Shown: positions 8,723 to 17,350 of the stretch, piece by piece | How the letters are laid out: the number at the start of each line of letters is the position of its first letter | Position numbering within the stretch: the stretch's first letter is position 1 | NCBI RefSeq assembly: GCF_000430525.1 | Contig: NZ_AUME01000007.1 | Span: forward strand, 1 to 64,000 | Length of the DNA: 64,000 nt | Origin: Prevotella corporis DSM 18810 = JCM 8529 | GTDB lineage: Bacteria; Bacteroidota; Bacteroidia; Bacteroidales; Bacteroidaceae | Reading direction: 5' to 3' | Made by a program: the position numbers and the translations under genes | The notes under the pieces: generated by a model | What the model was told of the DNA's origin: nothing | Database searches by the model: none | The model's input: the letters and a program-made list of their open reading frames with translations, nothing else

Positions 8723-9922
8723 ATGAAAAAGATATTTAGTCTAATCATGTTGGTTTGCTGTGTAGGCATGTTCACAGCCTGCTCCGATGACAGAGACGAC
8801 AATCCTGTTCTTCAGCAGCCAGAGACATTCACACTCAACCAACCGGCTTATTCTGCAGGCGTAGATCTCCAGAATGCCAAATCAATCGCTTTCACATGGT
8901 CGCAACCTGCCTACGGGTTCCCAGCAGGAACAGAGTACCAGCTACAGGTTTCCAACAATGGAAAGTTCACCAAGGAGCTTGATGTCAACGCTGACCCAGC
9001 AACACAGCTCGGTGTAGCCGACCACGTGACGCTGCTCGAATCATACAAAACTTGCGACGGTCCGTTGTTCACCAAGGACATGGCCAAGGCTCTTCAGCAA
9101 CTAAACGCCTACGAGGAAGGCAAAGTTCCTGCCACAGACGATGTGTGGGTACGTTGCGTTGCTAGCACCAAGGGAGCGGAGAAGGTTTATTCCAACGCTG
9201 TCAAGCTCAGCGTAGTGCCTTACTATGTTGAGCTCAAGGATGCTGTTCCTGCCACATGGTACCTCATCGGCAGTTGCATTGGGGACGGCAAATGGACCAA
9301 TGCCGAGGCAGCTATTGGCGTTTCGATGATGCCACTTTACACAAAGGCTGGCGAAACCTACGACAAGGCAACCGGAGACGGCAAGTTCGAATACACAGGC
9401 TATTTCCCTGCTGATGCCAACTTCAAGATTGTCAAGACTCCAGGCGACTGGGATCACTACGTATGGTGTACCGACGGAACACCTCTTGGAACATCTCTCC
9501 GCAACGGTGGCTCTGACCCAGGCAACATCACTGTTCCTGCAGCAGGCTATTACACCATCACGCTCGACACGAAGGCTCTGAAATGCGTCATCAAGCCCAC
9601 TGCCTCTACACCGTCGGCAACCTATGCAATGATTACGATGCCTGGCACACCGAACGGTTGGGATGCAGCTAATGGAAACCCAATGACACCAGTATCGGCA
9701 TCACCCGAAAACCACGACTGGTTCACCACAATTACCTTCGATGCCAACGCACCTGCCGACGGCGGTACCAAGTTTGCCAAGGGTAGCTGGGACGAAAGCT
9801 GGGGTATCGCGGAATTCCCATTCGGAATCGCATCTGGATCAGCTAACATTCCTTACAAGAAGGGAACTTTCAAAGTGTTCTTCAACGATTACACCAAACA
9901 GTTCTTCTTCATTGAACAGTAA
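8723..9922 (+). CDS. SusE-like starch-binding outer-membrane lipoprotein
   Basis: The 399-residue protein has a lipobox Cys at residue 20 (FTAC). The N-terminal part (FTLNQPAYSAGVDLQNAKSI, then FTWSQPAYGFPAGTEYQLQV) matches the SusE N-terminal domain. Two later modules, one with WYLIGSCIGDGKWTN and one with MPGTPNGWDAANGNPM, look like the tandem starch-binding modules of SusE/SusF. In Bacteroides thetaiotaomicron SusE is 387 residues, a similar size. It would hold starch at the cell surface. It lies 72 bp after susD. Confidence 0.82.
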   Translation: MKKIFSLIMLVCCVGMFTACSDDRDDNPVLQQPETFTLNQPAYSAGVDLQNAKSIAFTWSQPAYGFPAGTEYQLQVSNNGKFTKELDVNADPATQLGVADHVTLLESYKTCDGPLFTKDMAKALQQLNAYEEGKVPATDDVWVRCVASTKGAEKVYSNAVKLSVVPYYVELKDAVPATWYLIGSCIGDGKWTNAEAAIGVSMMPLYTKAGETYDKATGDGKFEYTGYFPADANFKIVKTPGDWDHYVWCTDGTPLGTSLRNGGSDPGNITVPAAGYYTITLDTKALKCVIKPTASTPSATYAMITMPGTPNGWDAANGNPMTPVSASPENHDWFTTITFDANAPADGGTKFAKGSWDESWGIAEFPFGIASGSANIPYKKGTFKVFFNDYTKQFFFIEQ

Positions 9923-9937
9923 TAAATAAAGTTTTAT

Positions 9938-9955
9938 GCGGAGCTTCGGCTCCGC
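9938..9955 (+). other. Intercistronic UUCG-tetraloop hairpin
   Basis: GCGGAGC, TTCG, GCTCCGC: a perfect 7-bp GC-rich stem closed by a UUCG tetraloop, between the SusE-like stop codon and the SusF-like start. No T-run follows, so it is more likely an RNA-processing or stability element that tunes expression of the two lipoproteins than a terminator. Confidence 0.5.
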
Positions 9956-9974
9956 ACACTTAATAAGATTCAAC

Positions 9975-11027
9975 ATGAAAAAGTTAGTATATTTATTAGG
10001 TCTCGTCCTTCTCGCAAGTTGTGGAGGCAGTGAGGATTACACCGATTGGGCCAACCCTATCTCTCACGAACAAGAGGCTGGCAAGACTGTGAGCTTCACC
10101 GCAACAGCCGAAACTTCGACCATCAACTTTGCAAATGTCACTACAGACTCTGTGAAGTTGTTCACACCCACGGTCAACTCTGAGGATGCCATTGCTTCCC
10201 AGACCATGACCATCACTCTCTATAATGCGGACAAGACAGCAAGCTACGTGCTCTATCCCAACGCAAACGGATATGTCAGCACAAGTGAGTTGCAGAAAGC
10301 CGTTGAGAAACTTTATGGCAAGGGGGGCGACCTCCGCAACATACCAGCAACTATCAAGAACACCACTGTTCTCACAAGGGGAGAAGCGTTCACCAACACG
10401 GTTGACGTCACCATCAAGGCCCAGCTCATAGCACCCAAGTTCCCTGAATTCATTTATCAGGTAGGCAACAACAACGGCTGGGGCGACGCAGGTGTTAACA
10501 AGATGCGCAGCCCAGAAATGGATGGCAAGTACTTGGGTTACTGCTACCTCGACGGTGAGTTCAAGTTCCGCAGCCATGAGACTACATGGGACGCTCCTGA
10601 CTGGGGAATGGGAAGCACAGAAGGCTCACTGGTTGAGGAGGGTGAGAAGAACATCCCTGCCGTAGCAGCTGGATTCTATCGTGTCGAGGCAAGTCTCGCC
10701 GACGGTACCTACAGCTACAGCCCTATCATGATCGGCATCATCGGAAGTGCAACACCCAATGGTTGGGACTCTGACGTGAACATGACTTACGACAAAGCAG
10801 AGAAGGCTTGGACATGGACGGGCAATCTGGTTGCAGGCGAATTGAAATTCCGCGCCAACGACGACTGGGCTATCTCTTGGGGTGGTGCCAACGACGACGC
10901 TTTCAACTTCAACAACCTGACGGAATTCAATGGAAAGAACCTCAAGATCGAAGAGGCGGGCAACTATACTGTCAAACTCTATATTTCTTACGAAGGCAAC
11001 CATAAAGTAGTCTTCAAGAAGAACTAA
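9975..11027 (+). CDS. SusF-like starch-binding outer-membrane lipoprotein (DUF5115-type modules)
   Basis: I chose ATG 9975 because it gives a clean lipoprotein signal (MKKLVYLLGLVLLASC, Cys16); an upstream ATG at 9936 would add 13 residues and destroy it. The product has 350 residues. The C-terminal half contains two modules of the type seen in SusE/SusF: one begins YQVGNNNGWGDAGVNKMRSP, the other IIGSATPNGWDSDVNMTYD with ELKFRANDDWAISWGG. These resemble DUF5115 starch-binding modules. It is shorter than B. thetaiotaomicron SusF (485 residues), so it probably has one module fewer. It would bind starch at the surface with the SusE-like protein. Confidence 0.75.
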   Translation: MKKLVYLLGLVLLASCGGSEDYTDWANPISHEQEAGKTVSFTATAETSTINFANVTTDSVKLFTPTVNSEDAIASQTMTITLYNADKTASYVLYPNANGYVSTSELQKAVEKLYGKGGDLRNIPATIKNTTVLTRGEAFTNTVDVTIKAQLIAPKFPEFIYQVGNNNGWGDAGVNKMRSPEMDGKYLGYCYLDGEFKFRSHETTWDAPDWGMGSTEGSLVEEGEKNIPAVAAGFYRVEASLADGTYSYSPIMIGIIGSATPNGWDSDVNMTYDKAEKAWTWTGNLVAGELKFRANDDWAISWGGANDDAFNFNNLTEFNGKNLKIEEAGNYTVKLYISYEGNHKVVFKKN

Positions 11028-11057
11028 CAGACTGACATTGCTTTCATAACCACAATG

Positions 11058-11092
11058 AGGAGAGAATGCTCAGTGCATCCTCTCCTTTTTTT
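11058..11092 (+). terminator. Intrinsic terminator between susF-like gene and amylase
   Basis: AGGAGAG (11058-11064) pairs with CTCTCCT (11080-11086), with an inner ATGC/GCAT stem, and is followed by a run of seven T. It lies inside the sus gene cluster, so the amylase probably depends on partial readthrough or on its own promoter. Confidence 0.75.
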
Positions 11093-11149
11093 CGCAATAT
11101 GCCAGACAAATAAATACCAAACATCAGACAAACATAGAATAGAAACATC

Positions 11150-13165
11150 ATGAAAAAAATATTTACGCTGCTTACATTATGCTGCATTGCTCTTTCCTCA
11201 CTCGCGCAAGGGTGGCAAGACAACTATAAAGGTGTAATGCTGCAAGGATTTTATTGGGATTCCTTCGACGATACAAAATGGACCAACTTGGAAGCACAGA
11301 CAAATGATATCGTGGACTTCTTCGACCTTGTATGGATTCCTCAAAGTGCCAAACCAAGCCATAATCCTTCAATGGGCTACGACCCTCTCTATTGGTTCAG
11401 CGACTACACCAGTTCGTTCGGAACGGAAAAGGAACTGCTTAGCCTCATCGACACATGGAAGAAAAATGGGATAGGTACGATTGCCGACATCGTCATCAAT
11501 CATCGTGGGAACGTGAGCAACTGGTTCGATTTCCCTACGGAGACCTACGAAGGAGCAACCTATACCATGCGAGCAACCGACATCGTGAAAGACGATGACA
11601 AAGGAAAAACTCAAGCCGAAGCCACGAAGCAGGGCGTCTCGCTCAGCCAAAACAACGATACCGGAGAGGGATGGGATGGCATGCGCGACCTCGACCATCA
11701 CAGCCCTAACGTACAAAAGACGGTAAAGGCATACCTCAATATGCTGATCAATAAATTTGGTTACTCAGGTTTTCGCTACGACATGGTAAAAGGCTACGCC
11801 GGTAGTTTCACCGGGCTTTATAACACTGCCACACAACCACAATTTTCAGTAGGTGAATATTTCGACAGTAACCTTGCGAAAGTGAAAAACTGGATAGAAA
11901 GCACCCGGACAGGGGGCGTCATCACCAGTGCCGCTTTCGATTTCCCACTGCGATATGCCATCCGCGATGCGGTGAACAACGGCAATTGGGCTGCATTGGA
12001 CGGACAAGGATTGGCAAAACTCCCCGATTATGCTCGCTATGCGGTAACCTTCGTAGAGAACCACGACACGGAGGATCGAGGAGGCGGCAACACGCAAGAC
12101 CCGATAAGAAACAACATTTCGGCAGCCAACGCTTACATCATGGCCATGCCGGGAACACCTTGCGTTTTCCTGAAGCATTGGCAAAGCTGCAAGAAGGACA
12201 TCAAGAACATGATAACCGTGCGCAAACTATTAGGCATCAGCAACCGAAGTACGTCAACCAAACTCGTCAGTGGCAACGATTTCTATGCCATGGTAACAAA
12301 GGGCGACATGGGCAACCTGTTGACTGTCGTGGGGCCGGCGGCTACTTTCGCCACACAATCGAAATGGATAAAAATCACCGGTGGAGAGAATTGGGCATAT
12401 TATGCCGACAAGAACACGTCGAGTTTCGCTTGGGCGGATCTGCCAAGTGGAAGTTACGATGGCGTACAAAGCGTCACGCTGACAGCTGTTACGGGAAATC
12501 CGAATGCGAAGATTGTTTATACTATAGACGGAAGCGACCCCAAAGCAAGCAGCTCCATGGCTGAAAACGAATCGAAGATAACCATTCCGGAAGGAAAAGC
12601 CACCACGCTGAAAGTCGGTTTGCTCATCAATGGGACTGTTACCGGCATTAGCACTCGCCACTACGACATCGTTGATTTCCAACCTTACGACATCAGTGTA
12701 TATGTAAACGCAGATAATGCGGACGACACATGGGCTGAAGCTAAGACCTCAAGCCCGACTCCTTCCATCAACTATTATTACTGGGGAAGTGCGACAAGCA
12801 GTCCGTGGCCCGGCAACGCGGTAACAACTACCACGGAGATAGGTGGAAAAAGATATTTCGTAAAGCAATTCCGCATCAACTCTTCGTCAGATGCCATCAA
12901 CTTCGTGTTCAACATGGGGATGAACAAATCGCAGACAGTGGATGTGATGAACATCCGACAAGACACCTTCATCGACATTTCATCGCAGAAAGACGATTGG
13001 AAATACAAGGTAAACACCACGACAGCCATCCGGGGCATCAAGTGCGAGAAAACTGGAAACAAAAACGAAAGTTCCTATTATTACACTTTATCCGGGCAAC
13101 GACTCAAGAAGCCGGTACAACCGGGAATTTACATCCATAAAGGCAAAAAAATAATAATAAAATAA
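11150..13165 (+). CDS. GH13 alpha-amylase with starch-binding module and T9SS-like C-terminal tail
   Basis: The 671-residue protein has a Sec signal ending near SLAQ (residue 20) and no lipobox. The GH13 catalytic motifs are all present: DIVINHRGN (region I), FRYDMVKG (nucleophile Asp211), SVGEYFDS (acid/base Glu236) and FVENHDTED (Asp306). After the barrel comes a chitobiase C-terminal-like segment (VTLTAVTGNPNAKIVYTIDG) and a starch-binding-like module with YYYWGSATSSPWPG. The last residues, LSGQRLKKPVQPGIYIHKGK, form a T9SS-type tail. In B. thetaiotaomicron the surface amylase SusG is a lipoprotein; here secretion by T9SS is more likely. It should hydrolyse alpha-1,4-glucans at the surface for SusCD import. 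Confidence 0.92.
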   Translation: MKKIFTLLTLCCIALSSLAQGWQDNYKGVMLQGFYWDSFDDTKWTNLEAQTNDIVDFFDLVWIPQSAKPSHNPSMGYDPLYWFSDYTSSFGTEKELLSLIDTWKKNGIGTIADIVINHRGNVSNWFDFPTETYEGATYTMRATDIVKDDDKGKTQAEATKQGVSLSQNNDTGEGWDGMRDLDHHSPNVQKTVKAYLNMLINKFGYSGFRYDMVKGYAGSFTGLYNTATQPQFSVGEYFDSNLAKVKNWIESTRTGGVITSAAFDFPLRYAIRDAVNNGNWAALDGQGLAKLPDYARYAVTFVENHDTEDRGGGNTQDPIRNNISAANAYIMAMPGTPCVFLKHWQSCKKDIKNMITVRKLLGISNRSTSTKLVSGNDFYAMVTKGDMGNLLTVVGPAATFATQSKWIKITGGENWAYYADKNTSSFAWADLPSGSYDGVQSVTLTAVTGNPNAKIVYTIDGSDPKASSSMAENESKITIPEGKATTLKVGLLINGTVTGISTRHYDIVDFQPYDISVYVNADNADDTWAEAKTSSPTPSINYYYWGSATSSPWPGNAVTTTTEIGGKRYFVKQFRINSSSDAINFVFNMGMNKSQTVDVMNIRQDTFIDISSQKDDWKYKVNTTTAIRGIKCEKTGNKNESSYYYTLSGQRLKKPVQPGIYIHKGKKIIIK

Positions 13166-13265
13166 CGGCACATTCCGAATCGAAACAGAGATTACTAAAA
13201 AAAGGAATGCAACTCTTCAAAACAGAAAGCTGAACACTCAAAAGATTTTTTTTGCGAAAAATACT

Positions 13266-13331
13266 TGCGAAAGGTAAGCACTAAAAGTCTAAAAGGTCAT
13301 CTTCCACAATACGAAAGATGACCTTTTTTCT
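13266..13331. repeat. 22-bp dyad-repeat array A (3 units)
   Basis: Three consecutive 22-bp units begin at 13266, 13288 and 13310 with cores GAAAGGTAAGC, AAAAGGTCATCTT and GAAAGATGACCTTT. The core AAAGGTnAnCTTT is nearly self-complementary. The array sits between the 3' ends of convergent genes. Units two and three also pair with each other to form the terminator listed separately. Confidence 0.7.
13291..13329. terminator. Bidirectional terminator between amylase and barrel gene
   Basis: AAAAGGTCATCTT (13291-13303) pairs perfectly with AAGATGACCTTTT (13315-13327), followed by T on the plus strand and by A-rich sequence in the other direction. It is built from two adjacent units of repeat array A. 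Confidence 0.75.
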
Positions 13332-13378
13332 TCGTCCAATGCTCATCACCTCCGCCAAAGACGACAGATGAGCGACAA

Positions 13379-13951
13379 TCAGAACGTTAAACCAACACCA
13401 AACGACAGCGAGTGACGCGTGGCAGCTTCCTCGCTAAAAGTCGCTGTTCTCGAAAATGTTTCAATCCTGTAGGTAGATACGTCGTCAAAGCATTTCAAGT
13501 TGTATGCAATTTGAAAGTTCACTCCTAAATGCTTTGCGAAGTTATAAGTATAACCAATACCCAGACTACCGGTGAAGCCTTTATTATAATCCCCCACCTT
13601 TACGGCATAGCCCAAATCTGAGAAAGCGTAAAGCTCCGGAACAGTCTTTATGGCTTTACATCTCACTGTGGCAAAAATCGGCATGGAATTGTGCGAAGGA
13701 TTCGTATAACAATCCAAGCCCAAGCCCACTCCTGCAGACCAAAGAGGAGAAAGGTCGTAACGAGCAGTGAAACGCAAAGAGTTTCCGCCCATTTTGTAAG
13801 TGTCGCGATGGAACGTTCGATTCATAAATTTTTCAGATAAGCCCAAATAATAGTGGTAATCTAAATCAAAATGAAATTTACTCTGCCCTTGTATGGCTGA
13901 CACACAACCGAAGAGCAAGAATATCGCCAAAAGTCTTTTTCGTAGTTTCAT
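13379..13951 (-). CDS. Small outer-membrane beta-barrel protein, unknown function
   Basis: The product has 190 residues and a signal peptide ending near IQGQ (residue 23). Alternating hydrophobic/polar strands such as WSAGVGLGLDCYTN, GFTGSLGIGYTYNF and HLGVNFQIAYNL follow, ending in SFGVGLTF with the terminal Phe typical of outer-membrane barrels. The pattern fits the beta-barrel families with eight or so strands that are common in Bacteroidota. No enzymatic motif is visible. It stands alone, convergent to the amylase, so no functional context can be inferred. Start ATG 13951. Confidence 0.65.
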   Translation of the reverse strand: MKLRKRLLAIFLLFGCVSAIQGQSKFHFDLDYHYYLGLSEKFMNRTFHRDTYKMGGNSLRFTARYDLSPLWSAGVGLGLDCYTNPSHNSMPIFATVRCKAIKTVPELYAFSDLGYAVKVGDYNKGFTGSLGIGYTYNFAKHLGVNFQIAYNLKCFDDVSTYRIETFSRTATFSEEAATRHSLSFGVGLTF

Positions 13952-14294
13952 ATCAATTGCTTTTATGTTATTTTTTTAGTTTAATATCAGTATCCCGGCA
14001 TAAATAGAACATAAGCACACAAAGTAAAAATAAGAAATCTGTTTTTAACTTCGTCATACTTTAATGGTTCAAAATGAATTTAATAGTAATATGCTGCAAA
14101 TGTAAAAAAAAAAATCTTACTAACAGAAATCTTCTGTTAAATTATATGAATATTATTATCACGAAAACTAAAAACCGGGAGGCTGCCAAGAATCATTTGT
14201 TGGTTATTACCGTTGCAGTACTCGGAAGCCAACTTGTCCGTTCCGCCGGCAGGCTAATGGGGTAAAAAACACAGCAATGATGAGAGGAAAATTA

Positions 14295-14404
14295 CAATAA
14301 GGTAATCTATCGTAAATCAGCTGTTTACAAACCATCCCGCAAAAGCTAAGGTATTGCAGCGTAAAAGCTGAGCGTTTGAAGAGGAAAAGCTCAGCTTTCG
14401 CAAA
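14295..14404. repeat. 22-bp dyad-repeat array B (5 units)
   Basis: Units start every 22 bp at 14295, 14317, 14339, 14361 and 14383. Cores are AAGGTAATCTATCG, a degenerate second unit with AGCTGTTTAC, then AAAAGCTAAGG, AAAAGCTGAGCGTTTG and AAAAGCTCAGCTTTCG. The first and third units are in exact 44-bp register although the unit between them has decayed. Confidence 0.65.
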
Positions 14405-14623
14405 CTGATAGTTTTCACATGAAAAAAACTGCCGACCGTTTCAATGTGTTGATGTCTCAAAAGCAATAACTGAAGGAAAGAAATCTACCCTGCGAAGTTT
14501 TCCTTTCGGGATAAAAGGCATTGAATGTTATGTCCTTGTATATCATGTGGCGACGCATTGTGAAAATGTCGGGATTGGAACAAACATAACCTATCAAAAA
14601 AATTGAACAGACGGTAAAGAGGA

Positions 14624-14645
14624 CCTCCCTATGAGTATAGGGAGG
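14624..14645 (-). terminator. Hairpin after the thioredoxin-fusion gene
   Basis: CCTCCCTA and TAGGGAGG form a perfect 8-bp stem with a 6-nt loop, 10 bp beyond the stop codon of the minus-strand gene at 14655. The T-run on the minus strand is weak, so termination efficiency is uncertain. Confidence 0.5.
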
Positions 14646-14654
14646 AGAAAGCTA

Positions 14655-15587
14655 TCAGTCTTTCTTTTTACCAGCTTTCTGATAAGGATCGAAAGGAACG
14701 GTAAGAGTGATTTTCCCCATTACGAGGCGCCCGTTCTTCTCCGCCGGTTTCCAATTGGGCATTCGCTGCACCAAACGCACGGCTTCGGATTTGAAGAATG
14801 TTTCCGCATCGATTAAGATTGCCTGTTGTTCTTCGGGTGTGAGTTTCTCGAATTTCGGGTTGTTGGCTTTCAGTCCGTTCACCTCCAAAGCTCTTGCGCC
14901 GGAAGTACTGCCATCAATCTCTATGTTCAGCGATACCAACACATTGGCTTCCACTCGCCACTTGCGCGTCTTCATCGTATAAAGCTCGTTCTCCATAAAA
15001 TAGGCTTGCATGGCGGAATCACCACCAACGTATTGCGGAGCCACGTCTGGGTTTGAGGTATTTAGCTTATTTTTCAATCCTTCTAAGACCGCATGCAGCT
15101 TTTCTATCTGCACTGTGCCCAGCATCACTCGCCCATTGGGGTCGATGAGATACAGGGTCGGAATCCAGTCAACTTTGTAGAGACGGTCGATGTTGGTCTC
15201 CTTCTTCCATTTCTTGAGTTCGCTCACCTGCGTCCAATTCATCTGATACTTATCCCAGTAGGTTTTAACCCACGATTCCTTGTTGATGTCGAATGAAATG
15301 CCGATAAACCGGACATTATAATCGCGAAAATCATTCCACAATTTCTTGACGTCGGGGATTTCCTTTCTACAATCAGGACACCACGAAGCCCAAAAGTGGA
15401 GAACCACGTAATTGCCACGGTAGGTGTTCAACTTGATTTCCTTGCCATCGGCAGTGAGCAATGTGAAGTCGGGGGCCATTGTGCCTGGTTTCAGAAGTTC
15501 CTTTGCATACTGTGCATCGGCATCTTGCGCCCTCATGATTGCGATGGCTGCGAAGATAAAAAGTGCTGATAAAAGTATTCGTTTCAT
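14655..15587 (-). CDS. Periplasmic TlpA-like thioredoxin fused to a TonB C-terminal-like domain
   Basis: The product has 310 residues with a Sec signal ending near MRAQ. The TlpA/AhpC-like thioredoxin domain (about 35-170) has the redox motif WCPDC (residues 74-78, in FWASWCPDCRKEIPD) and the cis-Pro segment VDWIPTLYLIDPNGR. The C-terminal 100 residues contain VLVSLNIEIDGSTSGARALE and VRLVQRMPNWKPAEKNGRL, which resemble the TonB_C fold common in Bacteroidota envelope proteins. The thioredoxin part should reduce or exchange disulfides in the periplasm. The tail may bind an outer-membrane receptor or simply be a TonB-like module. The gene is last of a nadK-ABC-thioredoxin operon, 37 bp after the ABC gene. 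Confidence 0.75.
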   Translation of the reverse strand: MKRILLSALFIFAAIAIMRAQDADAQYAKELLKPGTMAPDFTLLTADGKEIKLNTYRGNYVVLHFWASWCPDCRKEIPDVKKLWNDFRDYNVRFIGISFDINKESWVKTYWDKYQMNWTQVSELKKWKKETNIDRLYKVDWIPTLYLIDPNGRVMLGTVQIEKLHAVLEGLKNKLNTSNPDVAPQYVGGDSAMQAYFMENELYTMKTRKWRVEANVLVSLNIEIDGSTSGARALEVNGLKANNPKFEKLTPEEQQAILIDAETFFKSEAVRLVQRMPNWKPAEKNGRLVMGKITLTVPFDPYQKAGKKKD

Positions 15588-15624
15588 ATCTTGTTTATTT
15601 GGTTATTACTTATTCAGCCAGTGG

Positions 15625-17331
15625 CTATAGTGTCGGTTCGGAATTGTGGGTCACCTTCTCAATCGTAAGCGTCTGGTCGCAGTAATCTACAAGGGCCGGA
15701 CGATGGGTGACGAATATGACCGTCTTGCCATGGTTGGCGAGAATGTTCTTGAGCAACTGGCGTTCTGTTTCGGGGTCGAGTGCCGATGTAGCCTCATCGA
15801 AAAGCATGATGGAGCGGTTCCTAAGCAACGAGCGGGCTATTGATATGCGCTGCGCTTGTCCCTCGCTCAGGCCTCCTCCCTGTTCGGAGCATTGTGTTTC
15901 GAGCCCTTCGGGAAGGTCGAACACGAAGTCGGCACAACTTTTCCGCAGCACCTCTTTCATCTCCGCTGTCGTTGCATTCATCTTTCCCAACAAAAGATTC
16001 TCACGTATCGTACCACTCATGAGGGTGTTTCCCTGTGGCACATAGACGAAATTGGCCCGGAGGAGCGGACTGAGGTTGCGGCTTTCCTTATCGTTGTAGA
16101 TTTCAACCTTACCCGTCTGTGGACGGAGCAGTGCCAGAATCATCCTAATCAGCGTTGTTTTCCCAGAGCCTGTCTCGCCTAAGATTGCAGTGCAGGATCC
16201 TGGATGGAAGTCGAATGAGAAGTTGTTGATGACGTTTCCATCGGCCTTGTCGTAACAGAAGCTGACGTTGCTGAACCTGATGCCGCACGTTCCTTCCATC
16301 GTGATGGAGTCGCCCTGCTCTTCCAAGGGGTTTTCCTCAAGTTCCATCAATCGCTCGACGGCTGTAAACACTGACACGAATGACGGCACGAGGCGGGTCA
16401 GTTGCCGTGCAGGACTCTGAATGCGGTTGACCAATTGCAGGAAAGCCGTCATTCCACCAAAAGTAAGCGTAGCGGCAGAAAGGCGAAAAGCTGCCCAAGC
16501 GAAAGCTACCAAATAGCCGAAAGAGAATCCAAGGTTGAGCACGAGATTGGAAAAGACCGAGAATTTAGTGCGCTTCACCACCTTGTTGCGAAGCTCACTC
16601 TGCGTGTCTTCGAGCCTATCTACGGCCGCACCGTCGCCCTCCAGTGTCTTGATGAGCATTCGGTTCTGTATGGTCTCCTGCAAAACGCTCTGCACCTTCG
16701 AGTCGGAATTTCTCACCTGACTCGTCAGACTACGCATCTGTCTGATATAAATCTTGCTGAGGAGCACGAAAAAGGGAATCATGATGACGATGAGCACCGC
16801 CAATCGCCAGTCCATGAGCAATAAGTAGCAGAATGCTCCGAGGAACATGGCCAACGTTGACAGGGAGCTGGGAATGATTTCGGTGAGAAAGTTCACCACG
16901 TTCGTGACATCGAACTCCAATCGGTTGAGCACGTCGCCCGAATGGTGGGTTTCCTTTCCATGCCATTCGGAGCGTAAAATGCGGTCGAGGAGTCGCTGTT
17001 GCATTCGGTTCTGAGCCTTGATGCCCAAGATATTGGAAACCCACACCGATGCGATGTTAAGCCCAAAACTACAAAGGATGAGCATCCCCATCAGCAAAAC
17101 CGCACTGATGATATCGCCTTCCACCTCGTGTGATGCCACATCGATGGCATGCTGCACCGCCCACACTGACGCAAGCGACACCACCACACTCAAAAGACCG
17201 ATGGAGGCATTGAGCACCGCCTGCAAACGGTTGCCCCGCCAGGCAGTCCACAGCCAGCGGTAGATTTCTCCCGTCTTGTATTTCGTGTCGGGAATTCTCA
17301 AAAGTGCTCTTATCTTTGAATTGAAATGCAT
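15625..17331 (-). CDS. ABC exporter, fused membrane and ATPase domains
   Basis: The 568-residue half-transporter has an N-terminal six-helix membrane domain (about 25-315). The nucleotide-binding domain has Walker A GETGSGKTTL, the signature LSEGQAQR in place of the usual LSGGQ, Walker B SIMLFDEATSALD and the switch His in FVTHRP. The layout is that of MsbA/LmrA-type exporters, which work as dimers to export lipids, peptides or drugs. The substrate cannot be read from sequence. Flanking genes are nadK 19 bp upstream and the thioredoxin fusion downstream, all in one direction. Confidence 0.85.
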   Translation of the reverse strand: MHFNSKIRALLRIPDTKYKTGEIYRWLWTAWRGNRLQAVLNASIGLLSVVVSLASVWAVQHAIDVASHEVEGDIISAVLLMGMLILCSFGLNIASVWVSNILGIKAQNRMQQRLLDRILRSEWHGKETHHSGDVLNRLEFDVTNVVNFLTEIIPSSLSTLAMFLGAFCYLLLMDWRLAVLIVIMIPFFVLLSKIYIRQMRSLTSQVRNSDSKVQSVLQETIQNRMLIKTLEGDGAAVDRLEDTQSELRNKVVKRTKFSVFSNLVLNLGFSFGYLVAFAWAAFRLSAATLTFGGMTAFLQLVNRIQSPARQLTRLVPSFVSVFTAVERLMELEENPLEEQGDSITMEGTCGIRFSNVSFCYDKADGNVINNFSFDFHPGSCTAILGETGSGKTTLIRMILALLRPQTGKVEIYNDKESRNLSPLLRANFVYVPQGNTLMSGTIRENLLLGKMNATTAEMKEVLRKSCADFVFDLPEGLETQCSEQGGGLSEGQAQRISIARSLLRNRSIMLFDEATSALDPETERQLLKNILANHGKTVIFVTHRPALVDYCDQTLTIEKVTHNSEPTL

Positions 17332-17350
17332 AGTCGAAAGAATGGAATTA

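Larger units (their letters stand above)
13952..14654. other. 703-bp intergenic region, non-coding apart from repeat array B
   Basis: I see no convincing gene. The 63-codon ORF at 14074-14265 is A/T-rich and resembles nothing. A TACATTTG motif on the minus strand (14097-14104) could be the promoter of the barrel gene at 13951, leaving a leader of about 145 nt. The main ordered feature is the repeat array at 14295-14404. Confidence 0.4.
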
